From the NCBI RefSeq assembly GCF_024171885.1, contig NZ_JAMTCP010000023.1, positions 1 to 64,000 of the forward strand: a stretch of DNA of 64,000 nucleotides. Direction: 5' to 3'. Shown piece by piece: positions 40,528 through 47,903 of the stretch. Made by a program: the position numbers and the translations under genes. The stretch comes from Streptoalloteichus tenebrarius (GTDB lineage Bacteria > Actinomycetota > Actinomycetes > Mycobacteriales > Pseudonocardiaceae). Positions within the stretch are counted from its first letter, which is position 1; every line of letters starts with the position of its first letter. The notes under the pieces were generated by a model. The model ran no database searches. It saw only the letters and a list, made by a program, of their open reading frames with translations, and had not been told where the DNA came from.

Positions 40528-40672
40528 AGGTCGCCGCCGAATCGGCTAGTCGGGGAGCCGAACCGGGGACCCAAACCCGCAGGGGTGAATCCGGTCCGGG
40601 CGTGTGGACCACGTCCTGCTGGTAGGGCGCGTCCGGCCCGAACCCGTCAGCTAACCCGGTAGGCGGTTGCCG
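40528..40672 (+). ncRNA. c-di-AMP riboswitch (ydaO-yuaA)
   Basis: The conserved core of the ydaO class is present in order: GCCGCCGAATCGG, CGGGGACCCAA, GGGGTGAATCC, GGTAGGGC and the hallmark CCGAACCCGTCAGCTAACC ending GGTAGGCGG. The outer stem pairs CCGCC (40534-40538) with GGCGG (40662-40666). The 3' end lies 12 nt from the AAGGAG ribosome binding site of the cell wall hydrolase gene, so both translational and transcriptional control are possible. In actinobacteria this class commonly precedes NlpC/P60 and resuscitation-factor genes, which fits. Confidence 0.93.
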
Positions 40673-40695
40673 AGGACGAAGGAGTTACGCGCGAC

Positions 40696-41730
40696 GTGGC
40701 GTCGCAACGACTGAAGCGCACCTTGCGCGGGGCGCTGACGGCCACGGCAGTGGCGGCCGCAGCGAGCCTCGCAGCACCCGTGGCACACGCCGACCCCGAG
40801 CCGCCCGCGGCCAACGCCTCCGAGGCGGTGAAGAAGCTCAACGAGCTGAGCAAGGAGGCCGAGGCCGCCGCCGAGCAGTGGCACAAGGCCCAGGACGACC
40901 TCGCGGCCCGCAAGGCCGAACAGGACAAGGCCACGGCCGACGTCCAGCAGTTCGGCAAGGACGCCGAGCAGGCCAGGGCCAAGGAGGCGGAGTTCCGCGT
41001 CCAGGTCGACAAGCTGACCAACGCCTCCTTCCAGGGGGCCCGGTTCAACCAGCTCTCGGCGTTGCTGGTCAGCGACTCGCCGCAGGACTTCCTCGACCAG
41101 ATGTCCGCGCTGGAGCTGCTGGCCAACGACAACAAGCAGGCGTTGGACAGGCTGGCCGGCGTGAAGGCCCAGACCGAGGAGGCCGAGCGCAAGGCCAAGG
41201 AGGCGCAGGCCAAGGCCGCCAAGGCCGCCGAGGACGCCGCCAAGATCGAGGCCGACCTCGCCAAGCGCAAGCAGGAGCTCGACGCGAAGGTCGCCAAGGC
41301 CAAGGAGCAGGCGAACCGGCTGACCGCGGCGGAGAAGGCCTCCCGCAGCGGCACGGGGGAGAGCGTCAACGTCGGCCCGGGCAGCGGCAAGGGCTACGAG
41401 GCCCTCATGGTCGCGCTTGAGCAGCGCGGCAAGCCCTACGTCTGGGGCGCGACCGGCCCGAACTCGTTCGACTGCTCCGGCCTGGTCGTTTACTCCTTCC
41501 GCCGGGTCGGCGTCCAGCTCAAGAACCGCTCCACCTACGGTCTGGTCACCGAGGGCACCCCGGTCCCGCGCAGCCAGCTCCAGCCCGGTGACATGGTGTT
41601 CACCAACAACAACGAGCACATGGGGATCTACGTGGGCGACAACAAGTTCGTCCACGCGCCCACCGAGGGCGACGTCGTCAAGGTCTCCTCGCTGGACTCC
41701 CAGCAGTTCTACGCCGCGCGGCGCATCTGA
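40696..41730 (+). CDS. NlpC/P60 family cell wall endopeptidase
   Basis: A secreted peptidoglycan endopeptidase of 344 residues. GTG 40696 follows AAGGAGTTACGCGCGAC. Signal peptide: RTLRGALTATAVAAAASLAAPVAHA in outline, with cleavage after AHA near residue 32. Then an Ala/Lys/Glu coiled coil of about 180 residues (as in RipA-type proteins). The NlpC/P60 domain (about 230-344) has the catalytic Cys in NSFDCSGLVVYSF, the His in EHMGIYVGD and a third polar residue in FVHAPTEGD. It is directly controlled by the c-di-AMP riboswitch, so expression should follow c-di-AMP and envelope/turgor state. Rv2190c is the syntenic equivalent. Confidence 0.95.
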   Translation: MASQRLKRTLRGALTATAVAAAASLAAPVAHADPEPPAANASEAVKKLNELSKEAEAAAEQWHKAQDDLAARKAEQDKATADVQQFGKDAEQARAKEAEFRVQVDKLTNASFQGARFNQLSALLVSDSPQDFLDQMSALELLANDNKQALDRLAGVKAQTEEAERKAKEAQAKAAKAAEDAAKIEADLAKRKQELDAKVAKAKEQANRLTAAEKASRSGTGESVNVGPGSGKGYEALMVALEQRGKPYVWGATGPNSFDCSGLVVYSFRRVGVQLKNRSTYGLVTEGTPVPRSQLQPGDMVFTNNNEHMGIYVGDNKFVHAPTEGDVVKVSSLDSQQFYAARRI

Positions 41731-41750
41731 CGAAGCCACGCCACGGCGCC

Positions 41751-41788
41751 CGTCGGGCCGGCACCCCCACCGGGGTGCCGGCCCGACG
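41751..41788 (+). terminator. Terminator of the NlpC/P60 gene
   Basis: A perfect 17-bp stem CGTCGGGCCGGCACCCC/GGGGTGCCGGCCCGACG with a 4-nt loop, 20 bp past the stop. Confidence 0.88.
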
Positions 41789-41871
41789 TCGTCGCGGACC
41801 AGGCCGTCGTGACCTCGCCGGAGCATCTGGTGGGCTTCGGTCATCCCGGCTCCCCGGTGGGAGTCGACCTT

Positions 41872-41877
41872 TACGAT
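41872..41877 (+). promoter_or_regulatory. Predicted -10 element of leaderless gene
   Basis: TACGAT lies 7 nt upstream of the ATG at 41885, which decides that start over the in-frame ATG at 41876 inside the hexamer. Confidence 0.5.
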
Positions 41878-41884
41878 GCGGACC

Positions 41885-43255
41885 ATGGCCGGGCTGGGCC
41901 GACTCCGTGGATGGCTGGTGGCGATCGTCGCGATGACGCTGCTGGCCGGCCTCGTCCTGGTGTCGGTGCCCTCGGCGGAGACCTCCGCGCCACCCGTCGC
42001 GGCCTCGGAGCCCGCGCTCTCCGACCCGTCGTCGTCCGAGGTCGCCCCCAACGCCAACCGGGCGCCAGCGGTCCGCCGCGACGATCGTGCCGACGCCGTC
42101 CGCGAGTTGTTGGAGCGCAGGGCGAGCGCGGTGCTGCGGCGGGATCGTGAGGCCTTCCTCGACACCGTGGACCCGCTGGGGGAGACCAGTTTCCGTACGG
42201 CCCAAGGTGCCCTGTTCGACAACCTCGACGGTCTTCCGTTCGGCGAGTGGCGTTACACGCTCGACGCCGGGCAGGCCCTGCCGCCACCGGCGCTGCCCTC
42301 GGGCGTTCCCTCGGCGGACGAACTGTGGGCGCCCAAGGTCGAGTTGCGTTACGCCTTCCAGGGAGTGGACGTCGTGTCGACGTCCCGCTCCATGGGCTAC
42401 CTGTTCGCGCGGCGGGGCGGCGACTGGTTCCTGGTCTCCGACACCGCCCTGGAGCCGCAGGGGCGACGGACCTGGCGCGGCCCGTGGGACTTCGGCCCCT
42501 GCCAGGCGGTCCGCACCCGGCGCGGGATGGTGATCGGCCACCCTGGGAACCAGTCCCTGGCGGCGGCGGTGGCCCGGGAACTGGACGGCGCCGTCGCGGC
42601 GGTGAGCGAGGTGTGGGGCGACGGCTGGCCGGAGCGGGCGGTCGTGCTGCTCCCGGAGACGATGATCGAGCTCCAGGCGTTGGTGGGACCGGAGTTCTCG
42701 GTCGACGGCATCGCCGCCGTGGCCGTGGCCGACCGCGTGGACACCCGCGTGGGGACGGTGGAGGGGCCGCGCGTGGTCATCAACCCGCGCACGGCTTCCC
42801 GGCTGTCCCTGACGCCGCTGCGGGTCGTGCTCCGCCACGAGATCACCCACGTCGCGGCCAGGGGCGTCACCGTCGACGGCGCGCCGATGTGGTTGACCGA
42901 GGGGTTCGCCGACTACGTGGGGTACCGGACCAGCGGTCTCGCGCCCGCGCAGGCCGCGCCCGAGTTGGCCCGCAGGGTGCGGGCGGGGTTCCTGCCCGAC
43001 GACCTGCCCGGCAACCGGGACTTCCAGACGACGGGCGACCGCCTCGACCTCGCCTACCAGCAGTCGTGGTCGCTCGCGGCGTACGTGGCGGGGCGGTCCG
43101 GCGAGGCGCGGTTGGTGCGGCTGTACCGGAGGATCGCCTCGGCGGGACCGACCGATCGGTCCACAATGGACAACATGCTGGCGGAGGAGCTGGGGGTCGG
43201 CCGCGCGGAGCTGCTGGAGGGGTGGCGGAGCCACCTGGTCGCCACCTTCCGCTGA
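41885..43255 (+). CDS. Membrane-anchored peptidase MA-like metalloprotease
   Basis: The product has 456 residues. An N-terminal signal anchor (LRGWLVAIVAMTLLAGLVLV) is followed by a Pro/Ser linker, a Cys-poor extracytoplasmic domain (ELLERRASAVLRRDREAF; FDNLDGLPFGEWRYTLD in outline) and a C-terminal gluzincin-like domain. That domain has the zinc motif HEITH in VLRHEITHVAARG and the downstream Glu in WLTEGFADYVGY, as in the peptidase MA family. Substrate unknown. Only 34 bp separate it from pimB', but pimB' has its own -10 element. The coding sequence includes the palindrome GTCC-ACAAT-GGAC (43159-43171). Confidence 0.88.
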   Translation: MAGLGRLRGWLVAIVAMTLLAGLVLVSVPSAETSAPPVAASEPALSDPSSSEVAPNANRAPAVRRDDRADAVRELLERRASAVLRRDREAFLDTVDPLGETSFRTAQGALFDNLDGLPFGEWRYTLDAGQALPPPALPSGVPSADELWAPKVELRYAFQGVDVVSTSRSMGYLFARRGGDWFLVSDTALEPQGRRTWRGPWDFGPCQAVRTRRGMVIGHPGNQSLAAAVARELDGAVAAVSEVWGDGWPERAVVLLPETMIELQALVGPEFSVDGIAAVAVADRVDTRVGTVEGPRVVINPRTASRLSLTPLRVVLRHEITHVAARGVTVDGAPMWLTEGFADYVGYRTSGLAPAQAAPELARRVRAGFLPDDLPGNRDFQTTGDRLDLAYQQSWSLAAYVAGRSGEARLVRLYRRIASAGPTDRSTMDNMLAEELGVGRAELLEGWRSHLVATFR

Positions 43256-43289
43256 CCGGAGCAACGGCGGGATGGATACGCTCGCCCAG

Positions 43290-44423
43290 ATGCGCCGCAC
43301 CCTGCTCGTCACCAACGACTTCCCGCCGCGCCCCGGAGGGATCCAGGCCTACCTGCACGCGTTGGCCCGTCGGCTCCCGGCGGACGACCTCGTCGTGTAC
43401 GCGCCGGCGTGGCGGGGCAGTTCGGGGGCGCATCCCGAGTTCGACGCCGAGCAGCCGTTCCCGGTGGTTCGGCACCCGGGGCCGTTGATGTTGCCCACCG
43501 CGGCGGTGTTGCGCCGCGCCCGGGAGGTGCTCAGGAGCGAGCGGTGCGAGGGCGTGTGGTTCGGCGCCGCCGCGCCGCTGGCGCTGCTCGCCGCGCCGTT
43601 GCGGAGGGCCGGCGCCGACCACGTGGTGTCGTGCACCCATGGTCACGAGGTCGGCTGGTCGATGGTGCCCGGCGCGCGGCGCGCCCTCCGGCACATCGGT
43701 CGGACGTCGGACGTGGTGACGTTCGTGAGCCGGTACACGCGGGCGCGGTTCGCCGACGCGTTCGGGCCCATGGCGGTGCTGGAGCACCTTCCGTCCGGTG
43801 TGGACACAGACGTGTTCCGACCGGACGACGCCGCGCGGGCGGAGCTGCGGCGGCGGTACGGGCTCGGGGACCGCCCCGTGGTCGTGTGCGTCTCCCGGTT
43901 GGTGCCGCGCAAGGGACAGGACGTGCTCGTGCGGGCGTTGCCGCTCATCCGGCGCCTCGTCCCGGACGCCGCCCTGCTCCTCGTCGGCGGCGGTCGGTAC
44001 CGGAGCCGGCTGGAGCGAATCGCCGTCGAGTCCGATGTGGACGATCGTGTCGTGTTCACGGGACCGGTGCCGTGGTCCGAGCTGCCGGCGCACTACGCGG
44101 CGGGCGACGTGTTCGCGATGCCGTGCCGGACCAGGGGCGGGGGACTGGACGTCGAGGGGCTCGGCATCGTCTTCCTGGAGGCGTCGGCGACGGGCCTGCC
44201 GGTGGTCGCGGGGCGGTCGGGCGGCGCGCCCGAGACGGTGCGGGACGGCGTGACCGGCCACGTGGTCGACGGGTCGTCGGTGGCGGCGGTGGCCGAGGCG
44301 GTCGGCGGGCTGCTGGCCGACCCGGATCGCGCCAGGGGGATGGGCAGGGCCGGGCGGGAGTGGGTGTCGACGCGGTGGCGCTGGGACGACCTCGCGGCGA
44401 GGCTCGCGCGCCTGCTGGGCTGA
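43290..44423 (+). CDS. pimB': GT4 glycosyltransferase, phosphatidylinositol mannosyltransferase PimB'-like
   Basis: The product has 377 residues from ATG 43290, which lies 7 nt after TACGCT (43277-43282), so the mRNA is probably leaderless. It is a GT-B fold GT4 enzyme with MRRTLLVTNDFPPRPGGIQ at the N-terminus, THGHEVGW, the PSGVDTDVFRPD loop, the SRLVPRKGQDVL donor-binding segment and the EGLGIVFLEASATGLPVV motif with its Glu-x7-Glu pattern. The orthologue in the same position (Rv2188c, PimB') adds the second mannose in phosphatidylinositol mannosides, made on the cytoplasmic face of the membrane. Assignment by sequence motifs plus synteny. Confidence 0.9.
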   Translation: MRRTLLVTNDFPPRPGGIQAYLHALARRLPADDLVVYAPAWRGSSGAHPEFDAEQPFPVVRHPGPLMLPTAAVLRRAREVLRSERCEGVWFGAAAPLALLAAPLRRAGADHVVSCTHGHEVGWSMVPGARRALRHIGRTSDVVTFVSRYTRARFADAFGPMAVLEHLPSGVDTDVFRPDDAARAELRRRYGLGDRPVVVCVSRLVPRKGQDVLVRALPLIRRLVPDAALLLVGGGRYRSRLERIAVESDVDDRVVFTGPVPWSELPAHYAAGDVFAMPCRTRGGGLDVEGLGIVFLEASATGLPVVAGRSGGAPETVRDGVTGHVVDGSSVAAVAEAVGGLLADPDRARGMGRAGREWVSTRWRWDDLAARLARLLG

Positions 44424-44713
44424 GCGGTCCGGATCTTCCTGGGCTCGGTGTGAGGGCGGCCCCCGAGTGGGACGCCCGGGTACCTACCCGCGCCACGACG
44501 CCCGGTCCTGTCGTGGACTGCCCCCGAGTGGGACGCTCGGGTGGGGCGCGTGCGGCCGTTCACGGGGACGCTGTGTGACGGTGGCGGTGCCGGCGAGGGC
44601 GCTGTCGTGAGATCGGTGTCCCCACGGGTGAGCCTGGCTGGTGCGCGCTCAGCGACGGGTGACGGAGCAGATCGGAGCCTCGTGCGCAAGGCCTTCCCCT
44701 GTCAGGGGGACGG
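44424..44713. other. Intergenic with duplicated hairpins
   Basis: CCCCGAGTGGGACGC(C/T)CGGGT occurs twice (about 44461 and 44521). Each copy can form a CCCGAG-N7-CTCGGG type hairpin; the second pairs perfectly. They may act as tandem terminators for pimB'. No gene is seen. Confidence 0.55.
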
Positions 44714-44825
44714 AGTTATCCCCAGGTGTCCAAGTTGTCCACAGGTTGGCCTCGGGGGGTGGGGCTCGCGGAGCGGGATGGGTAGGCTGGAGCGGGGCTC
44801 GCCCCCCAGGGCGGGTGGGGGCTGC
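44714..44825 (+). repeat. Dispersed DnaA-box/TAGGCT element, copy F
   Basis: TTATCCCCA (44716-44724, one mismatch), TTGTCCACA (44735-44743) 19 nt on, a 37-nt spacer, TAGGCT (44783-44788) and a core identical to copy E to 44824. It lies between pimB' and rpiB, both plus strand. Confidence 0.9.
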
Positions 44826-44940
44826 ACTCGGGTGGTGAGGTTGGCGATCCGGTGCGAAACCGCAGGTCAAGGTGCTGGTAGCCCCGAATGGGGGAACCCG
44901 CCGCCGGTGGGGTCCGGTGTCGTTTGGCAGACTCCCCGCC

Positions 44941-45414
44941 GTGCGCGTCTACCTGGGAGCTGACCACGCGGGCTTCGAGCTCAAGGCCCACCTCGTCGAG
45001 CATCTCACCCGCCAGGGGCACGAGGTGATCGACGTCGGGCCGGCCGCCTTCGACCCGCTCGACGACTACCCGCCGTTCTGCGTCGAGACCGCGCGGCGCG
45101 TCGTCGCCGACGAGGGCAGCCTCGGCGTCGTCATCGGCGGCTCCGGCAACGGCGAGCAGATCGCCGCCAACAAGGTCCCCGGCTGCCGGGCGGCCCTGGC
45201 CTGGAGCACGCAGACCGCGACCCTGGCCAGGGAGCACAACAACGCGCAGGTGATCGGCGTCGGCGCGCGCATGCACTCGGTCGAGGAGGCCACGGCGATC
45301 GTGGAGGCCTTCCTCGCCACCCCGTTCTCCGGGGACGAGCGGCACGTCCGCCGGATCGACATGCTCAGTGAGTACGAGCGGACCGGCCAGCCGCCGGCGC
45401 TGCCCCAGGGCTGA
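44941..45414 (+). CDS. rpiB: Ribose-5-phosphate isomerase B
   Basis: This enzyme interconverts ribose-5-phosphate and ribulose-5-phosphate in the non-oxidative pentose phosphate pathway. The 157-residue protein starts RVYLGADHAGFELK and has GGSGNGEQIAANKVPGCR and REHNNAQVIGVGARMH. As in the M. tuberculosis enzyme, the loop GSGNGEQ carries a Glu that serves as general base in place of the Cys used by E. coli RpiB. GTG 44941 lies 7 nt after CAGACT, suggesting leaderless expression. The next gene follows after 9 bp. Confidence 0.95.
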   Translation: MRVYLGADHAGFELKAHLVEHLTRQGHEVIDVGPAAFDPLDDYPPFCVETARRVVADEGSLGVVIGGSGNGEQIAANKVPGCRAALAWSTQTATLAREHNNAQVIGVGARMHSVEEATAIVEAFLATPFSGDERHVRRIDMLSEYERTGQPPALPQG

Positions 45415-45423
45415 GCGAGGGCC

Positions 45424-45780
45424 GTGGCGCGGCGGGCGTCCGGGTTCGCCTGGGCCCTCACCCCGCTGGTGGCGGTGACGGGCACGCTGCTCGGCGTGCT
45501 GGCGCTGGCCTACGGGCAGGGCCGGCTGGTGCCCCGGATCGCGGGCGGGGTCGAACGGGTCTGCGGCACTGTCGACTGTGGACTCGGCGTCGGTGTGACG
45601 CTGATCCTCTTCGGGTTCCTCGTGGTCTGCGTGGCGATGACCGCGGGCTGTCTGGTGGCGTTGCGGCGCAGGGAGGATCCGGACGGCCGCCGGGCGGTGT
45701 GGCGCGGCGTGTGGATCACTGGGTGGTGCCTGGTGGTCTACGCCGCGCTGTCCGTCGTCGCCTGGTGGCCGAAGCTGTAG
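45424..45780 (+). CDS. Small membrane protein between rpiB and nei1
   Basis: The product has 118 residues from GTG 45424, 9 bp after rpiB. Three hydrophobic segments: WALTPLVAVTGTLLGVLALAY, LGVGVTLILFGFLVVCVAM with AGCLVAL, and VWITGWCLVVYAALSVVAWW. Two cysteines (VCGTVDCG) lie in the predicted outer loop and could form a disulfide. No known family is recognised. It is co-directional with rpiB and nei1 and probably in one transcript. Confidence 0.7.
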   Translation: MARRASGFAWALTPLVAVTGTLLGVLALAYGQGRLVPRIAGGVERVCGTVDCGLGVGVTLILFGFLVVCVAMTAGCLVALRRREDPDGRRAVWRGVWITGWCLVVYAALSVVAWWPKL

Positions 45781-45794
45781 GAGGAGGACGTCCC

Positions 45795-46607
45795 GTGCCC
45801 GAGGGTCACACGCTGCACCGGCTCGCCCTGCTGCACCAGCGGCGCTACGCGGGCTCGCCGGTGTCGGTCTCCAGCCCGCAGGGCAGGTTCGCCGCTGACG
45901 CGTCCATTGTGGACGGAAGGGTGCTGGAGCGCGCCGAGGCGCACGGCAAGCACCTGTTCCACGTCTACGGCCCAGACCTGGTCGTGCACGTGCACCTCGG
46001 GCTCTACGGCGTGTTCACCGAGAAGCCGCTGCCCGTCCTCGACCCGAGGGGACAGGTGCGGATGCGCCTGGTCGGCCCGACCCACTGGACGGACCTGCGC
46101 GGCCCCACCGCCTGCCGCCTGCTCAACGACGCCGAGGTGTCCGCGCTGCGGGCGCGCCTCGGGCCGGACCCGCTCCGCCCCGACGCGGACCCCGACCGGG
46201 CGTGGGCGCGGATCAGCCGCTCCCGCACGCCGATCGCGGTGCTGCTGCTGGATCAGTCGGTGGTCGCCGGCGCGGGCAACGTCTACCGCGCGGAGGTGCT
46301 GTTCCGCCACGGCGTGCACCCGCTGCTGCCCGGCCGTTCCCTCGACCACGCGCTGTGGCGGACGATCTGGGACGACCTCGTCGCCCTGATGCGGGAGGGC
46401 GTGCGCACCGGGCGCATCGACACCGTGCGGCCCGAGCACGACCCGACGGTCACCGGGCGCGAGCCCCGGCGCGACCGGCACGGCGGCGAGGTCTACGTCT
46501 ACCGGAGGGCCGGGATGCCCTGCCTGGTCTGCGGCACGCCCGTGTCCTGGCGCGACCTGTCCGGGCGCAAGCTCTACTGGTGCCCGACCTGTCAGCCGGA
46601 GATCTGA
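45795..46607 (+). CDS. nei1: Endonuclease VIII-like DNA glycosylase/AP lyase
   Basis: This base excision repair enzyme removes oxidised pyrimidines. The 270 residues from GTG 45795 (GAGGAGGACGTCCC upstream) begin MPEGHTLHRL, with the catalytic Pro2 and Glu3 and a conserved Lys in HGKHLFHVYG. The helix-two-turn-helix region has QSVVAGAGNVYRAEVLFRHG, and the C-terminal zinc finger has CLVCG and CPTCQ. Sequence and rpiB linkage match M. tuberculosis Nei1 (Rv2464c). The reading frame contains the palindrome GTCC-ATTGT-GGAC (45902-45914). Confidence 0.94.
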   Translation: MPEGHTLHRLALLHQRRYAGSPVSVSSPQGRFAADASIVDGRVLERAEAHGKHLFHVYGPDLVVHVHLGLYGVFTEKPLPVLDPRGQVRMRLVGPTHWTDLRGPTACRLLNDAEVSALRARLGPDPLRPDADPDRAWARISRSRTPIAVLLLDQSVVAGAGNVYRAEVLFRHGVHPLLPGRSLDHALWRTIWDDLVALMREGVRTGRIDTVRPEHDPTVTGREPRRDRHGGEVYVYRRAGMPCLVCGTPVSWRDLSGRKLYWCPTCQPEI

Positions 46608-46728
46608 ACCTCCCGGAACTCTCGCCAGCCTGGCCGGTCGACGCCTTCCCAGCGCGTCCAGATCCGGGCGACGCGCCGAGCCCCGAGTCCCTCCAGGCCC
46701 TGGCGAATCATCGCCTGACGAAACGCCG

Positions 46729-46758
46729 GAGGCCGGCGCCCCGCGGGGCGCCGGCCTC
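46729..46758. terminator. Bidirectional terminator, nei1 / convergent gene
   Basis: A perfect 14-bp stem GAGGCCGGCGCCCC/GGGGCGCCGGCCTC with a 2-nt loop, 120 bp past nei1 and 50 bp past the end of the convergent minus-strand gene. Confidence 0.82.
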
Positions 46759-46808
46759 CAAGAGCGTCCGTGGCCGGACCTGTCGGACCTGCGGGCCCGG
46801 AAGCCCGC

Positions 46809-47588
46809 TCAGAAGTCGAAGTCGCCGCCCCCGTCGCCGCCGAAGTCGAAACCACCGCCGAAGTCGAAGCCGGAGTCGCCGCCGCTCGGGTCGAAACCGC
46901 CCCCGTCGCCGCCGGCGTCCATCGCGTGGCCGTCGTGCAGGCCCTCGGCGTAGGCCGCCGCCGCGATCGCGTCCGCGTTCACGCCGTGCATCCCGGAGAA
47001 CATCGCGTCGAACAGCAGGAACGAGCCCACGCCCCAGGCGCCGGCCACCAGCGCCGGCTTCCACCACGGCTCGCTGTACCAGCCCTGCGGGACCGGTCGC
47101 CCGGCCACCATGCCGCCCGGGTAGTAGTGCGGCGTCCCCGAGGTCGGCTGCGGCGAGGCCGCGTAGTCGTGCCCCTGCACCGAGACCCTGCGCTCCTCGG
47201 TCACCTTGCCGGCGTTGCGCTGGCCGGAGAGGTCGGGCAGCTCGGGGCCGGGGTCCAGGTCCATGGCCACCCGCGCCGCCCGCACGTAGTACAGGCCCTC
47301 CAGGGCGGTCTGGGTGACGAGCTGGCACTGCTGGGCGGTCCTGGCCTGCTCCATCTGCGAGCCGGCGGCGGTGTACCGCTCGGAGGCGTCGGCGAGCGCC
47401 TGCTTGGCGGCCTCGGTCGTCCCGACGAGGTTCATCACCTGGCCGCCGAGCCGCTCGACCCAGCGGCGCGCCTCCGCCTTCGCGTCGTCCAGCGCGCGTT
47501 GCTTGGCGGCGGCCTGCTGCCGATACCACAGGAACCCGCCGCCGGCCACCAGCACGAGCACCAGCAGCAGGATGATGACGCTGGTCAC
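46809..47588 (-). CDS. Membrane-anchored protein with Gly/Asp/Phe-rich tail
   Basis: The product has 259 residues from GTG 47588 (GGAGG 6 nt upstream). An N-terminal helix (SVIILLLVLVLVAGGGFLWY) is followed by a helical region of about 100 residues (Ala/Glu/Arg-rich, QALADASERYTAAGSQMEQA), then YYPGGMVAGRPVPQGWYSEPWW, a second hydrophobic stretch (PALVAGAWGVGSFLLFDAMF) and a low-complexity tail GGGFDFGGDGGGDFDF. The pattern resembles DUF1542-like/TPM-associated actinobacterial membrane proteins, but I cannot place it firmly. Function unknown. Confidence 0.75.
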   Translation of the reverse strand: MTSVIILLLVLVLVAGGGFLWYRQQAAAKQRALDDAKAEARRWVERLGGQVMNLVGTTEAAKQALADASERYTAAGSQMEQARTAQQCQLVTQTALEGLYYVRAARVAMDLDPGPELPDLSGQRNAGKVTEERRVSVQGHDYAASPQPTSGTPHYYPGGMVAGRPVPQGWYSEPWWKPALVAGAWGVGSFLLFDAMFSGMHGVNADAIAAAAYAEGLHDGHAMDAGGDGGGFDPSGGDSGFDFGGGFDFGGDGGGDFDF

Positions 47589-47761
47589 GAAGTCCTCCAC
47601 AAGCCGCGTCCCCGTCGCGCCCGAGGACGCGCCACCGAACCGACGAAGCGGGCCGCGCCGGCGTCGCCGCCGGTCGGCCCCGATCCACCGCGTCAACGTA
47701 CGGTGTCGAGCCCGAGTTCCGCCGGCAGGGTCACAACCAGTTGGGGACAGAACCGCCCAGC

Positions 47762-47890
47762 GCCGGATGACCGAGAGACGGAACGACCAAGAGACACAAC
47801 GACCGAGAGACAGAACGACCGAGACGGAACGACCGAGAGACACAACGACTCAGCGCCGGAACGCTTGAGGGCCGGAACGAGTGAGGGCCA
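47762..47890 (+). repeat. Minisatellite of GACCGAGAGAC units
   Basis: Six to eight imperfect copies of a unit of about 20 bp, of the form CGACCGAGAGACAGAA, stand head to tail, then degenerate into GCCGGAACG/GCCAGAACG units up to the end of the Eis-like gene. It is purine-rich on the plus strand and much lower in GC than its surroundings. Confidence 0.8.
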
Positions 47891-47903
47891 GAACCGGCCA
47901 GCG

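Noticed and set aside
47762-47890. A CRISPR array
   Set aside because: The repeat units are contiguous and degenerate with no unique spacers, and no cas genes are nearby; it is a minisatellite.
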